Origin: Opitutaceae bacterium
GTDB taxonomy: Bacteria > Verrucomicrobiota > Verrucomicrobiia > Opitutales > Opitutaceae
DNA: 7,859 bases
Direction: 5' to 3'
Assembly: GCA_009919985.1 (NCBI GenBank)
Contig: RGAX01000128.1
Coordinates: 1-7,859, forward strand
The notes beneath the pieces were generated by a model that was given only the letters and a program-made list of their open reading frames with translations, ran no database searches and was not told the origin of the DNA. This document shows positions 1 through 6,550 of this stretch, piece after piece. Position numbers and translations under genes: made by a program. The number at the start of each line of letters is the position of its first letter. Within the stretch, counting starts at the first letter, position 1.

Positions 1-527
1 TCGTTATTGGCAAAATGCACGGGACTCACCATGCGTACACCGAGGTCGTAGAAGGTCTTTACCAACGTGAGATCGTGACCGATCGGATAAGCGTTTTCGA
101 TTGAGAGGTAGACGATACGTTTGCCCGTGGATGCAATCGTCGCGGCGTCATCGGCGGTGGTGGCGAGTGCGAAATGCGCGGGATTGGCGGCGAGCATTTT
201 GTGGATGTTCACGGCGATCTGGAGCGCGGTGTCGCGCGCAGCAGCGTGGCCGGCGGGCGTACGCGGACCTTGGGGCGTATAAATCACCCAAAAGCCGCCA
301 TCGAGGCCGCCTTCAACCATGCGGGGTTGGTCAACTTGGGTAAAATCGTCTTTCACGTTATGGCGCTCCATAATGTTCCAGCCGGGTCGCCGCAGGCTAG
401 AGGGCGTGTCGAGGTGGGTGTCGAAAGTAACGAGGCGTTCGTGAATCGCACGAGCATCATCGGCGGCGGTAAGCGCAAGCGGAAGGGCAGCCAGCGCAAG
501 GGCTAGGTACGTAAGGGGGCGTTTCAT
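1..527 (-). CDS. Membrane dipeptidase (renal-dipeptidase type, peptidase family M19), N-terminal part, runs off the left edge
   Basis: Reading the minus strand from the ATG at 527 gives 175 codons open to the window edge, so the C-terminal half is missing. The start MKRPLTYLALALAALPLALTA is a plausible Sec signal peptide with cleavage near residues 21-22, implying export. The mature part shows M19 hallmarks. H38-L-D40 is the HxD motif that supplies zinc ligands. A GGFWVIYTP stretch at 77-85 matches the first barrel strands. LSIENAYPIG at 141-150 carries E144, expected to be the metal-bridging glutamate. GVRMVSPVHFANN at 163-175 matches the conserved strand that follows. The later histidine ligands lie outside the window. 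Family members are zinc enzymes that hydrolyse dipeptides, often including D-amino-acid-containing ones; the substrate here is unknown. The gene is divergent from trxB. No Shine-Dalgarno motif precedes the start. Confidence 0.85.
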   Translation of the reverse strand, partial: MKRPLTYLALALAALPLALTAADDARAIHERLVTFDTHLDTPSSLRRPGWNIMERHNVKDDFTQVDQPRMVEGGLDGGFWVIYTPQGPRTPAGHAAARDTALQIAVNIHKMLAANPAHFALATTADDAATIASTGKRIVYLSIENAYPIGHDLTLVKTFYDLGVRMVSPVHFANN

Positions 528-542
528 GAAATTAAAAAATGA

Positions 543-562
543 ACGACACCAAGTGGTGCCGT
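543..562. promoter_or_regulatory. Imperfect 20-bp palindrome upstream of the M19 peptidase gene, possible operator
   Basis: Positions 543-562 read ACGACACCAAGTGGTGCCGT. The arms ACG-CACCA and TGGTG-CGT are complementary apart from one mismatched pair (546/559) and the central AG. It sits 16 bases upstream of the minus-strand start at 527. The two-base centre is too tight for a good RNA hairpin, so a protein-binding operator is more likely than a terminator. A related CACC-GGTG palindrome lies 28-29 bp further from that start. No regulator can be named from the sequence. Confidence 0.4.
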
Positions 563-574
563 CCATTGGATTAA

Positions 575-587
575 GCACCTGGGGTGC
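575..587. promoter_or_regulatory. Second CACC-GGTG palindrome in the divergent spacer
   Basis: Positions 575-587 read GCACC-TGG-GGTGC, a perfect 5-bp inverted repeat with a 3-base centre. It shares the CACC...GGTG core of the palindrome at 547-558. Centre-to-centre distance is about 28.5 bp, so the pair could be tandem operators for the M19 gene, trxB or both. It could also form a small RNA hairpin. The rest of the spacer (588-705) shows GAATCGATTC at 631-640 but no convincing sigma-70 promoter that I can defend. Confidence 0.35.
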
Positions 588-705
588 GCCAAACTTCTAG
601 GCTGGTAATAAAAATGAATTTGCCGCACATGAATCGATTCTAGGTCACTTGCGGGAAATCCCTTGTCGCCTACGCTCATTTAAAGCTCTGTCGCTGCTTA
701 TTCCT

Positions 706-1653
706 ATGTCGTCCCCCACCGTCGAAAACGTCGTCATCGTCGGCACCGGCTGCGCCGGCCTCACCGCCGCGATCTACACCGGCCGCGCCAGCCTCAATCC
801 ACTCGTGCTCGAAGGCCCCCTCCCCGGCGGGCAACTCACTACGACTAGCGAAGTAGAAAATTTCCCTGGTTTCCCGCACGGGGTCGATGGTTTCATGCTC
901 ACCCAAAATATGCGCGAGCAAGCCACGCGCTTCGGCACCCGCTTCGAACAAGCGCTCGTCGATAAAGTCGATTTCACCTCGATGCCGCGCAAATTATTTT
1001 GCGGCGACCGTGTCATCCTTGCCAAGACCGTGATCATCGCAACCGGCGCCTCGCCGCGACTTACCGGCATACCTGGCGAAAAAGAACTCTACGGCGGCAA
1101 GGGCGTAACGACCTGCGCCACCTGCGACGGAGCGTTTTATCGCAAGATGGAAGTCGCCGTGCTTGGCGGTGGCGACAGCGCAGCCGAAGAAGCGTTGTTT
1201 CTCACGCGCTTCGCTAGCAAAGTTTATCTCGTACATCGCCGAGACTCGCTGCGCGCCTCAAAAATCATGGCTGATCGAGCGACTTCGCACGAAAAAATCC
1301 AGATGGTCTGGGATAGCGTGCCACTCGAAGTTCTCGGCGTACCCGAGGGCGCTGTGAGTGGCTTGAGGATTAAAAATGTGAAGACGGGCGCCGAGTCCGT
1401 CCTGCCGGTCAAAGGCATCTTCGTCGCCATCGGTCATATCCCCAACACCGGAGCGTTTGCCCCGCCCCTCGAGGTGGATGAAGGAGGCTACTTCAAACCC
1501 CAAGCTGGCTCCCAAGTGCAGACCAACGTACCTGGCATCTACGTCGCAGGCGATTGCTCAGATCACGTTTTCCGCCAAGCGATCACGGCCGCCGGCATGG
1601 GTTGTCAGGCCGCCATCGAAGCCGAACGCTGGCTCGCCGAGCATCACGGCTGA
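706..1653 (+). CDS. trxB: Thioredoxin reductase (NADPH)
   Basis: The product is a 315-residue FAD flavoprotein that uses NADPH to reduce thioredoxin in the cytoplasm, supporting thiol homeostasis and ribonucleotide reduction. The FAD loop is at residues 13-18 (GTGCAG; a Cys replaces the usual Pro). PGGQL and the ENFPGF stretch follow. The redox-active motif C137-A-T-C140 sits in TCATCDGAFYR. The NADPH fold has GGGDSA at 154-159 and the phosphate-binding HRRDSLR at 177-183. The C-terminal FAD motif is YVAGDCSD, followed by RQAITAAGMGCQAA. Length is typical of low-molecular-weight TrxB. The frame is open upstream to 649, but family alignment favours the ATG at 706 directly before the first beta strand; the upstream 19 codons look like spacer. 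No Shine-Dalgarno motif is seen. No thioredoxin gene lies next to it; a peptidase gene follows 48 bases downstream. Confidence 0.96.
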   Translation: MSSPTVENVVIVGTGCAGLTAAIYTGRASLNPLVLEGPLPGGQLTTTSEVENFPGFPHGVDGFMLTQNMREQATRFGTRFEQALVDKVDFTSMPRKLFCGDRVILAKTVIIATGASPRLTGIPGEKELYGGKGVTTCATCDGAFYRKMEVAVLGGGDSAAEEALFLTRFASKVYLVHRRDSLRASKIMADRATSHEKIQMVWDSVPLEVLGVPEGAVSGLRIKNVKTGAESVLPVKGIFVAIGHIPNTGAFAPPLEVDEGGYFKPQAGSQVQTNVPGIYVAGDCSDHVFRQAITAAGMGCQAAIEAERWLAEHHG

Positions 1654-1701
1654 GCCTGCTCGTCGCACACGAAAGCATAGGCGTTGTCGCACCCGCTAAA
1701 A

Positions 1702-2277
1702 ATGGGTGCTGCTTTGCCCACCACACCGGCCATGCCCTTCTTGCCCGCCGCGCTCGCAGAAGTGCACCGTAGCCTACGACTGCCGGCTGATTACGCACAA
1801 CGTCGCGGCCTCACCCTTCAGGCCGAGGCAACGATCGATTCACTCGTCACTATCGCGCTCACGAAAGACGGACGCTTAATCCAACTCAGCCAACCCGCCG
1901 CCGCCGCTTGGATGAACCTCAAACGCGCCGCCGATGCCGCGGCCATTCTACTGATCCCGATCTCCGGTTTTCGCAGCATCGCCCGCCAGACGGAAATCAT
2001 CCGCGACCACCTTGCCTCAGGTCGTCCGCTCGAGGATATTCTTCGCCTCGTCGCTGCACCCGGCTACAGTGAACACCACACCGGCCACGCCGTGGATATT
2101 AGCACGCTCGACGATCTACCCCTCGATGCGGGCTTCGCCCTGACCCCGGCCTTCATCTGGCTAAACACCCACGCGACCCATTTCGGCTTTCATCTGTCTT
2201 TTCCTGAGGACAACCCTCACCGCATCGCCTACGAGCCTTGGCATTGGTGCTGGCGCCCCTTATCAGGAACGATTTAG
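1702..2277 (+). CDS. M15-family D-Ala-D-Ala carboxypeptidase/dipeptidase-like protein (VanY type)
   Basis: This is a 191-residue protein, counting from the ATG at 1702. It carries the zinc-peptidase signatures of family M15. SGFRS is at about 88-92. SEHHTGHAVD at 123-132 matches SxHxxGxAxD, with H125 and D132 as zinc ligands. EPWHW at 178-182 has E178 as the likely catalytic base and H181 as the third ligand. Such enzymes cleave D-Ala-ended cell-wall peptides or dipeptides and thereby trim peptidoglycan. The start is uncertain. TTG at 1684, ATG at 1702 and ATG at 1732 are all in frame, none has a Shine-Dalgarno motif, and the conserved region begins well inside. No hydrophobic signal peptide is evident from any of these starts, which is odd for a periplasmic wall enzyme and would suit a cytoplasmic VanX-like role. 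It follows trxB by 48 bases and may be cotranscribed. Confidence 0.85.
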   Translation: MGAALPTTPAMPFLPAALAEVHRSLRLPADYAQRRGLTLQAEATIDSLVTIALTKDGRLIQLSQPAAAAWMNLKRAADAAAILLIPISGFRSIARQTEIIRDHLASGRPLEDILRLVAAPGYSEHHTGHAVDISTLDDLPLDAGFALTPAFIWLNTHATHFGFHLSFPEDNPHRIAYEPWHWCWRPLSGTI

Positions 2278-2321
2278 GGCATTTAACTGCAGTCGCATCG
2301 CCAGACTTTTAGGGCTAAAGC

Positions 2322-2346
2322 GCCGGCCTTCATTCAAGCCGGAGGC
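2322..2346 (+). terminator. Weak terminator-like hairpin after the M15 peptidase gene
   Basis: CCGGC at 2323-2327 pairs with GCCGG at 2338-2342. The stem extends by TT/AA with a single bulged C at 2328 and a CATTC loop. It lies 45 bases after the peptidase stop and just before the fur operators, where a transcription break would be expected. The following bases (AGGCAGCCTTCTTT) are only moderately T-rich, so efficiency as an intrinsic terminator is doubtful. Confidence 0.35.
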
Positions 2347-2354
2347 AGCCTTCT

Positions 2355-2369
2355 TTAGAATTATTCTAA
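2355..2369. promoter_or_regulatory. PerR/Fur-type 7-1-7 operator, site 1 (perfect)
   Basis: Positions 2355-2369 read TTAGAAT-T-ATTCTAA, a perfect 7-1-7 inverted repeat. Its geometry and sequence match the known box class of Fur-superfamily repressors; the PerR box is TTATAATnATTATAA, differing at one symmetric position. It contains TAGAAT (2356-2361), five of six matches to a -10 hexamer, so binding would occlude RNA polymerase. It stands 54 bases before the start of the Fur-family gene, which suggests autoregulation and control of the downstream suf genes. Confidence 0.75.
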
Positions 2370-2383
2370 TTATCGCTTGCACC

Positions 2384-2398
2384 TTAGAATCATTCCAA
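2384..2398. promoter_or_regulatory. PerR/Fur-type 7-1-7 operator, site 2 (one mismatch)
   Basis: Positions 2384-2398 read TTAGAAT-C-ATTCCAA, the same 7-1-7 palindrome as site 1 with one mismatched base in the right arm. Centres of the two sites are 29 bp apart, a little under three helical turns. It also contains TAGAAT (2385-2390); if that is the -10, transcription would start near 2397 and leave a leader of about 27 bases before the ATG at 2424. I see no strong -35 hexamer at the right distance, as expected for a tightly regulated promoter. Confidence 0.7.
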
Positions 2399-2423
2399 TT
2401 TGTTGCCCTCTCCGCAAAAACCC

Positions 2424-2864
2424 ATGTCCACCCTAACCCCACCACCCCGTCACCCCGCCGGGCTCGCGCAAAAACTCGCCGACAGCGGCCTGCGCTCAAC
2501 CCCGCAACGCGAACTGGTCTACGAGGTCCTACTCACCAAGCGCGACCACCCCACCGCCGACGAAGTGTTCGCCCGCGTAAAGCCCGAGCTCCCCGGCATC
2601 TCTTTGGCCACCGTTTACAACTGCCTTGAAACACTCGTGCAGTGCGATCTCGTGCGCGCCGTCAATTTTGAGCGCGGCCCCACCCGCTACTGCCCCAACT
2701 TGCGCCCGCACGCCCATTTCCACGACGAAGTCACCGGCCAGACGCACGATGTCGACCTGCCCGAGACCCTATTCACCAAACTCAAATCAGAACTGCCGCC
2801 CGGTTTCGATGCCAACGCCGTCGAGATCACATTCCGCGGCAAAGCCAAATCTTGCGCCAACTGA
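2424..2864 (+). CDS. Fur-superfamily metal/redox-responsive repressor lacking the CxxC zinc site
   Basis: The 146-residue product (from ATG 2424; TTG at 2400 is in frame but unlikely) has the Fur layout. The N-terminal winged helix includes GLRSTPQRELVYEVL (22-36), HPTADEVF (42-49) and the recognition helix LATVYNCLETL (61-71). The dimer/metal domain is RYCPN (88-92), HAHFHDEVTG (96-105) and D109. H42, H96, H98 and D109 align by eye with PerR H37, H91, H93 and D104, so a regulatory metal site may persist. The residue equivalent to PerR D85 is C90. The structural-zinc CxxC is replaced by D101-E-V-T104, and no second CxxC exists. Four lone cysteines (67, 74, 90, 144) remain, two in or near the DNA-binding helix. 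The loss of CxxC recalls Irr-like proteins. It heads the suf operon behind two 7-1-7 operators. Whether it senses iron, peroxide, heme or cluster status cannot be told. Confidence 0.9.
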   Translation: MSTLTPPPRHPAGLAQKLADSGLRSTPQRELVYEVLLTKRDHPTADEVFARVKPELPGISLATVYNCLETLVQCDLVRAVNFERGPTRYCPNLRPHAHFHDEVTGQTHDVDLPETLFTKLKSELPPGFDANAVEITFRGKAKSCAN

Positions 2865-2909
2865 TCCGCATCGCTCCGAATTTCTCGCTTCAATTTTACC
2901 GACTCCTCC

Positions 2910-3671
2910 ATGAGCCAACTCGAAATCAAAAACCTCCACGTCTCCATCGCAGACAAGGAAATCGTCAAAGGCCTATCGCTCACCATTAAAGGTGGCGAAG
3001 TTCACGCCATCATGGGGCCCAACGGCACCGGCAAATCCACGCTTTCCAAAGCCATCGCCGGCCACCCTGACTACACCATCACCAGCGGCGAAGTTCTCCT
3101 CGACGGCGTTTCGATCCTTGAAAAAGAAGCCGACGAACGCGCCCGCGCCGGCATCTTCCTCGCCTTCCAATACCCCAGCGAAATTCCCGGCGTCTCCATC
3201 GCTAACTTCCTGCGCGCCGCCCTTCAAGCCCGCCTCGCCGACGGCGAGGAAATCGACGCCTCCGGCTACTACAAACGCCTCTACGCCAAAATGGACCTTC
3301 TTAAGATTGACCGGAAGTTCACCTCGCGCGCCGTCAACGACGGCTTCTCCGGCGGCGAAAAGAAACGCTGCGAAATCCTCCAGATGGCCATGCTTGAGCC
3401 CAAGGTCGCCCTCATGGACGAAACCGATTCCGGACTCGATATCGACGCCCTGCGCATCGTTGCCGACGGCGTAAACACCATGCGTGGCCCCGGTCTGGGC
3501 GTACTTCTCATCACCCATTACCAACGCCTGCTCGACTACATCGTACCCGACTACGTGCACGTCATGTACGATGGCCGCATTGTGAAAAGCGGCGACAAAA
3601 CCCTCGCCCATGAACTCGAAGCCAAGGGCTACGACTGGATCAAAAAAGAACTCGCCACCGCCAAAGCCTAA
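2910..3671 (+). CDS. sufC: SufC, ATPase of the SufBCD Fe-S cluster scaffold
   Basis: This 253-residue cytoplasmic ABC-type ATPase drives conformational change of the SufB-SufD heterodimer during Fe-S cluster assembly; it is not a transporter. The Walker A motif GPNGTGKST is at 36-44. FQYPSEIPGVS is the Q-loop region that is characteristic of SufC. The signature FSGGEKKR is at 146-153, in the SufC form rather than LSGGQ. Walker B ends at D170-E171 within ALMDETDSGLD. The switch histidine is H203 in ITHYQRLL. The length is normal for the family (about 250 residues). The ATG start is 45 bases after the regulator gene's stop, with no terminator between, so cotranscription is likely. No Shine-Dalgarno motif is visible before the ATG. 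The gene order C-B-D differs from the B-C-D order of enterobacteria. A long antisense frame over this gene is a codon-bias shadow. Confidence 0.98.
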   Translation: MSQLEIKNLHVSIADKEIVKGLSLTIKGGEVHAIMGPNGTGKSTLSKAIAGHPDYTITSGEVLLDGVSILEKEADERARAGIFLAFQYPSEIPGVSIANFLRAALQARLADGEEIDASGYYKRLYAKMDLLKIDRKFTSRAVNDGFSGGEKKRCEILQMAMLEPKVALMDETDSGLDIDALRIVADGVNTMRGPGLGVLLITHYQRLLDYIVPDYVHVMYDGRIVKSGDKTLAHELEAKGYDWIKKELATAKA

Positions 3672-3722
3672 ACCGGCTCCCCGCGCCACACCCTCCACCT
3701 TCGCCACGCTCCGTTCGCCGTT

Positions 3723-5180
3723 ATGAAGCCACCCACCGAAACTGATATCTTGTCCGATTCCGCCGAAACCGGCGTCATGGAAAATCCCGCCGTCGGCATC
3801 GACCAGTCCGCCGGCAATTTCTCCTACAAAATGGAGTACGCCTTCGACGCCGGCACCGGCCTCAGCGAAGACACCATCCGCTACATCAGCTCCGTGAAAA
3901 AAGAGGCTCCATGGATCCTCGAGTTTCGCCTCAAGGCCCTAAAGAAATTCTTTTCAATGCCCATGCCCACGCACTGGGCAACGAAGGATCTCGAGAATAT
4001 CGATTTTCAAAAAATCCGCTACTACCTGTCACAAGGCCAGAAACCGAAACGCACTTGGGACGAAGTCCCCGACGACATCAAAAAAACCTTCGAACGTCTC
4101 GGTATCCCCGAGCAGGAGCGCAAGTTTCTCGCCGGCGTCGAAGCCCAATTCGACTCCGAAGCCGCTTACTCCAATATCAAGGAAATCGTCTCCAAACAGG
4201 GTGTCATCTTCGTCAACTCCACCGAAGGTCTCCGGGAGCACCCCGAGCTCTTCAAGAAATTCTTCGGCAAAGTCATCCCCACCGGTGACAACAAATTCTC
4301 TGCGCTTAACAGCGCCGTATTCTCCGGTGGCTCCTTCATCTACGTGCCACCCGGCGTAAAAGTCGCCCAGCCTCTCCAAGCCTACTTCCGCATCAACGCG
4401 GAAAACTTCGGCCAATTCGAGCGCACGCTCATCATCGCCGACGAAGGCTCCGAGGTCGTCTACATGGAAGGCTGCACCGCGCCGAAATTCTCCACCTCGA
4501 CGCTTCACAGCGCCGTCGTCGAACTCGTCGCCCTTAAAGGCGCGAAGATCCAATACATCACCGTCCAAAACTGGGCCAACAATGTCTTCAATCTGGTCAC
4601 GAAACGCGGCATCGCCCACGAAGACGCCGAGATCAAGTGGATCGACTGCAACATCGGCAGCCGCCTCACCATGAAATACCCCGGCGTTGTCCTCAAAGGC
4701 GAACGCGCCCGCGGCGAAGTCATCTCCATCGCGCTCGCCAACGACGGCCAGCACCAAGACACCGGCGCCAAAATGGTCCACGCCGCCAATAACACGACCT
4801 CCAATATCGTCGCCAAGTCCATCTCCGTTGGTCAGGGCCGCAGCACCTACCGCGGCGTCGTCCACATCCCCAAACACCTGAAGGGTTGCAAAAACAACAC
4901 CGAGTGCGACGCCCTGCTCATCAACACCAACAGCCGCACCGACACCTACCCGGCCATCAGTGTGCGCGGAGACAAAAATTCCACCCAACACGAGGCCTCT
5001 GTCTCCAAGGTTTCGGAAGACATGATTTTTTACATGCAGCAGCGCGGCCTCACTGAAGGGCAGGCAATGAGCCTCGCCGTTAATGGCTTCATCAACGACC
5101 TCGCCCGCCAATTTCCTATGGAATACTCGGTCGAACTCAAACGCCTCATCGACCTCGAAATGGAAGGCAGCGTCGGCTAA
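3723..5180 (+). CDS. sufB: SufB, Fe-S cluster scaffold subunit
   Basis: This is a 485-residue core scaffold subunit on which sulfur and iron are assembled, working with SufC and SufD in the cytoplasm. Conserved stretches run through the protein: GLSEDTIRYISSVKKEAPWI near the N-terminus, then SGGSFIYVPPGVKV, then GCTAPKFST with C251 (equivalent to E. coli C254, the sulfur acceptor). Q282 and W284 in QNWANN follow, then KYPGVVLKGE. C395 in TECDALL corresponds to E. coli C405 at the SufB-SufD interface, and H423-E424 in QHEASVSKVSED includes the equivalent of E434. All key residues are present, so the protein looks functional. ATG 3723 is the first start; an in-frame ATG at 3777 also precedes the conserved region. 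It lies 51 bases after sufC, and its TAA overlaps the sufD ATG by one base, suggesting translational coupling. Confidence 0.98.
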   Translation: MKPPTETDILSDSAETGVMENPAVGIDQSAGNFSYKMEYAFDAGTGLSEDTIRYISSVKKEAPWILEFRLKALKKFFSMPMPTHWATKDLENIDFQKIRYYLSQGQKPKRTWDEVPDDIKKTFERLGIPEQERKFLAGVEAQFDSEAAYSNIKEIVSKQGVIFVNSTEGLREHPELFKKFFGKVIPTGDNKFSALNSAVFSGGSFIYVPPGVKVAQPLQAYFRINAENFGQFERTLIIADEGSEVVYMEGCTAPKFSTSTLHSAVVELVALKGAKIQYITVQNWANNVFNLVTKRGIAHEDAEIKWIDCNIGSRLTMKYPGVVLKGERARGEVISIALANDGQHQDTGAKMVHAANNTTSNIVAKSISVGQGRSTYRGVVHIPKHLKGCKNNTECDALLINTNSRTDTYPAISVRGDKNSTQHEASVSKVSEDMIFYMQQRGLTEGQAMSLAVNGFINDLARQFPMEYSVELKRLIDLEMEGSVG

Positions 5181-6532
5181 TGCCCGCTGCTTCTCGTACC
5201 ACCGCCATGTCCGCCTCCACGCCTACCACTGCCGCGCCTCTTGTCGGCAGTTTCAATTCTGATGCCTTCGCCGCGCACCTCGCGAGCCTCCCGCCATCGC
5301 TCCCCGCGTGGTGGATCGCCCGCAAACGTGCTGCCTATGAAAAATTCGTCGCGCTCCCGCTGCCCGCGCGCACCGACGAATCCTGGCGCTTCAGCTCCAT
5401 CAGCAAGCTCACGCTCGACGGCTTTACCTTGCCCACCGCCGCCGCGGGCCAAGTCCCCCAAGCGCCCATCGACATCAAAAAAGCCGCCATACTCGTCTTC
5501 GCCAACGGCCGACTTTTCTCACACGAGCCGCTGTCCGCCGAACTTGCCGAGCGCGGCGTGATCGTCACCACGCTTCAAAACGCCCTCGTGAAGCACGAGG
5601 CCTTGGTCCGCGAACATCTGCTCGCGCAACCACCCAAGCTGGGCTCCGCCAAATTCACGGCGCTGCACGAAGCCTTCCTTATTGATGGCGCGTTTATCCA
5701 CATCCCACGTGGCGTCACGGTCGAACAGCCCATCGGAGTTTACTCGTACGCCCTCGGCGCCACCACCGCAGTCTTCCCCCACACCCTCGTAGTCGCCGCA
5801 GAAAACTCCCGCGCCACAATCGTCGAATACTTTGACTCAGGCCACGACACCGAGGCGCAATTCGCTGCCGGCGCCAATGATCTTTACGCCAGCCACGGCG
5901 CCCACCTCACCTACATCGGTAAACAGGACTGGAGCCATCGCGCCCTTTCCTTCCAGTCCAACAGCACCGTCGTCCGCCGCGACGCCCGTGTCCAATCCCT
6001 CAACGTTCACCTCGGCGCTCGCCAGGCCCGCCACGAATCTCTCTCCCTGCTACAAGCCCCCGGCGCATTTTCCGAGATGCTTGCCCTCACCGTCGCTGAG
6101 AGCGACCAAGAGTTCGACCAGCGCACGCTCCAGATTCATCAGGCGCCCAACACCAAGTCCGATCTCCTCTATAAAAACGCCCTTCGCGGCACCGCGAAGA
6201 CGATCTTTTCCGGCCTGATTGTCGTCGATTCCGACGCGCAAAAAACCGACGCCTATCAGAGTAACCGTAACCTCATGCTAAGCGACGAAGCTGAGGCCAA
6301 CTCTCTGCCCGGTCTCGAGATTCAAGCCAACGACGTGCGCTGCACGCACGGCGCCACCTCCTCCCGCATCGACCCAGAGCAGGAATTTTACCTCCAAGCC
6401 CGTGGTATCGCCAAAGCCGCCGCCGACGAGCTGCTCACCTTCGGTTTCTTCGAAGAGGTCCTTAATCGTCTCAGCGACGACAACCTCCACGAGGCCCTCC
6501 GCGTTCTCATTCAGACCAAGTTTAAAAAGTAA
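5180..6532 (+). CDS. sufD: SufD, Fe-S cluster scaffold subunit paired with SufB
   Basis: This is a 450-residue SufB paralogue that forms the SufB-SufD heterodimer; it is needed for iron entry and cluster formation. The N-terminal half is divergent, as usual, with DESWRFSSISKL near 66-77 matching the conserved WR(F/Y) region. The C-terminal beta-helix half is well conserved: VHLGARQARHE, then SDLLYKNALRGTAKTIFSGL, then QSNRNLMLSDEAEANSLPGL, then VRCTHGATSS with C388 and H390. The last two correspond to E. coli C358 and H360 at the SufB interface. The ATG at 5180 overlaps the sufB stop (TAATG). GGAAGG lies about 12 bases before it, a little far for a good Shine-Dalgarno. An alternative ATG at 5207 would shorten the protein by nine residues. 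The Ala/Thr/Pro-rich first 25 residues look unconserved. Confidence 0.96.
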   Translation: MPAASRTTAMSASTPTTAAPLVGSFNSDAFAAHLASLPPSLPAWWIARKRAAYEKFVALPLPARTDESWRFSSISKLTLDGFTLPTAAAGQVPQAPIDIKKAAILVFANGRLFSHEPLSAELAERGVIVTTLQNALVKHEALVREHLLAQPPKLGSAKFTALHEAFLIDGAFIHIPRGVTVEQPIGVYSYALGATTAVFPHTLVVAAENSRATIVEYFDSGHDTEAQFAAGANDLYASHGAHLTYIGKQDWSHRALSFQSNSTVVRRDARVQSLNVHLGARQARHESLSLLQAPGAFSEMLALTVAESDQEFDQRTLQIHQAPNTKSDLLYKNALRGTAKTIFSGLIVVDSDAQKTDAYQSNRNLMLSDEAEANSLPGLEIQANDVRCTHGATSSRIDPEQEFYLQARGIAKAAADELLTFGFFEEVLNRLSDDNLHEALRVLIQTKFKK

Positions 6533-6550
6533 GTTCCCGCTGCACATCCC

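Noticed and set aside
174..506. 110-codon plus-strand frame at the left edge
   Set aside because: It lies opposite the M19 peptidase frame, which has a signal peptide and zinc motifs; the plus-strand translation resembles nothing.
631..640. GAATCGATTC palindrome upstream of trxB as a third Fur-family box
   Set aside because: The half-sites resemble those before fur, but the spacing is GAAT-CG-ATTC (two-base centre) and the outer bases do not match, so it does not fit the 7-1-7 form.
649..676. Possible trxB promoter TTGCGG - 16 bases - TACGCT
   Set aside because: Only three of six matches in each hexamer; not enough to call.
649..705. N-terminal extension of TrxB by 19 residues
   Set aside because: The extension is not conserved in the family; the FAD-binding strand begins right after the ATG at 706.
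2973..3707. 244-codon open frame antisense to sufC
   Set aside because: Same codon-bias shadow: composition skewed to G, V, F and A, no motif, and it covers a clear SufC.
4029..5111. 360-codon open frame antisense to sufB
   Set aside because: The frame mirrors sufB codons with C-rich third positions; its translation is low-complexity (rich in G, V, D, A) with no recognisable motif. SufB itself is unmistakable.
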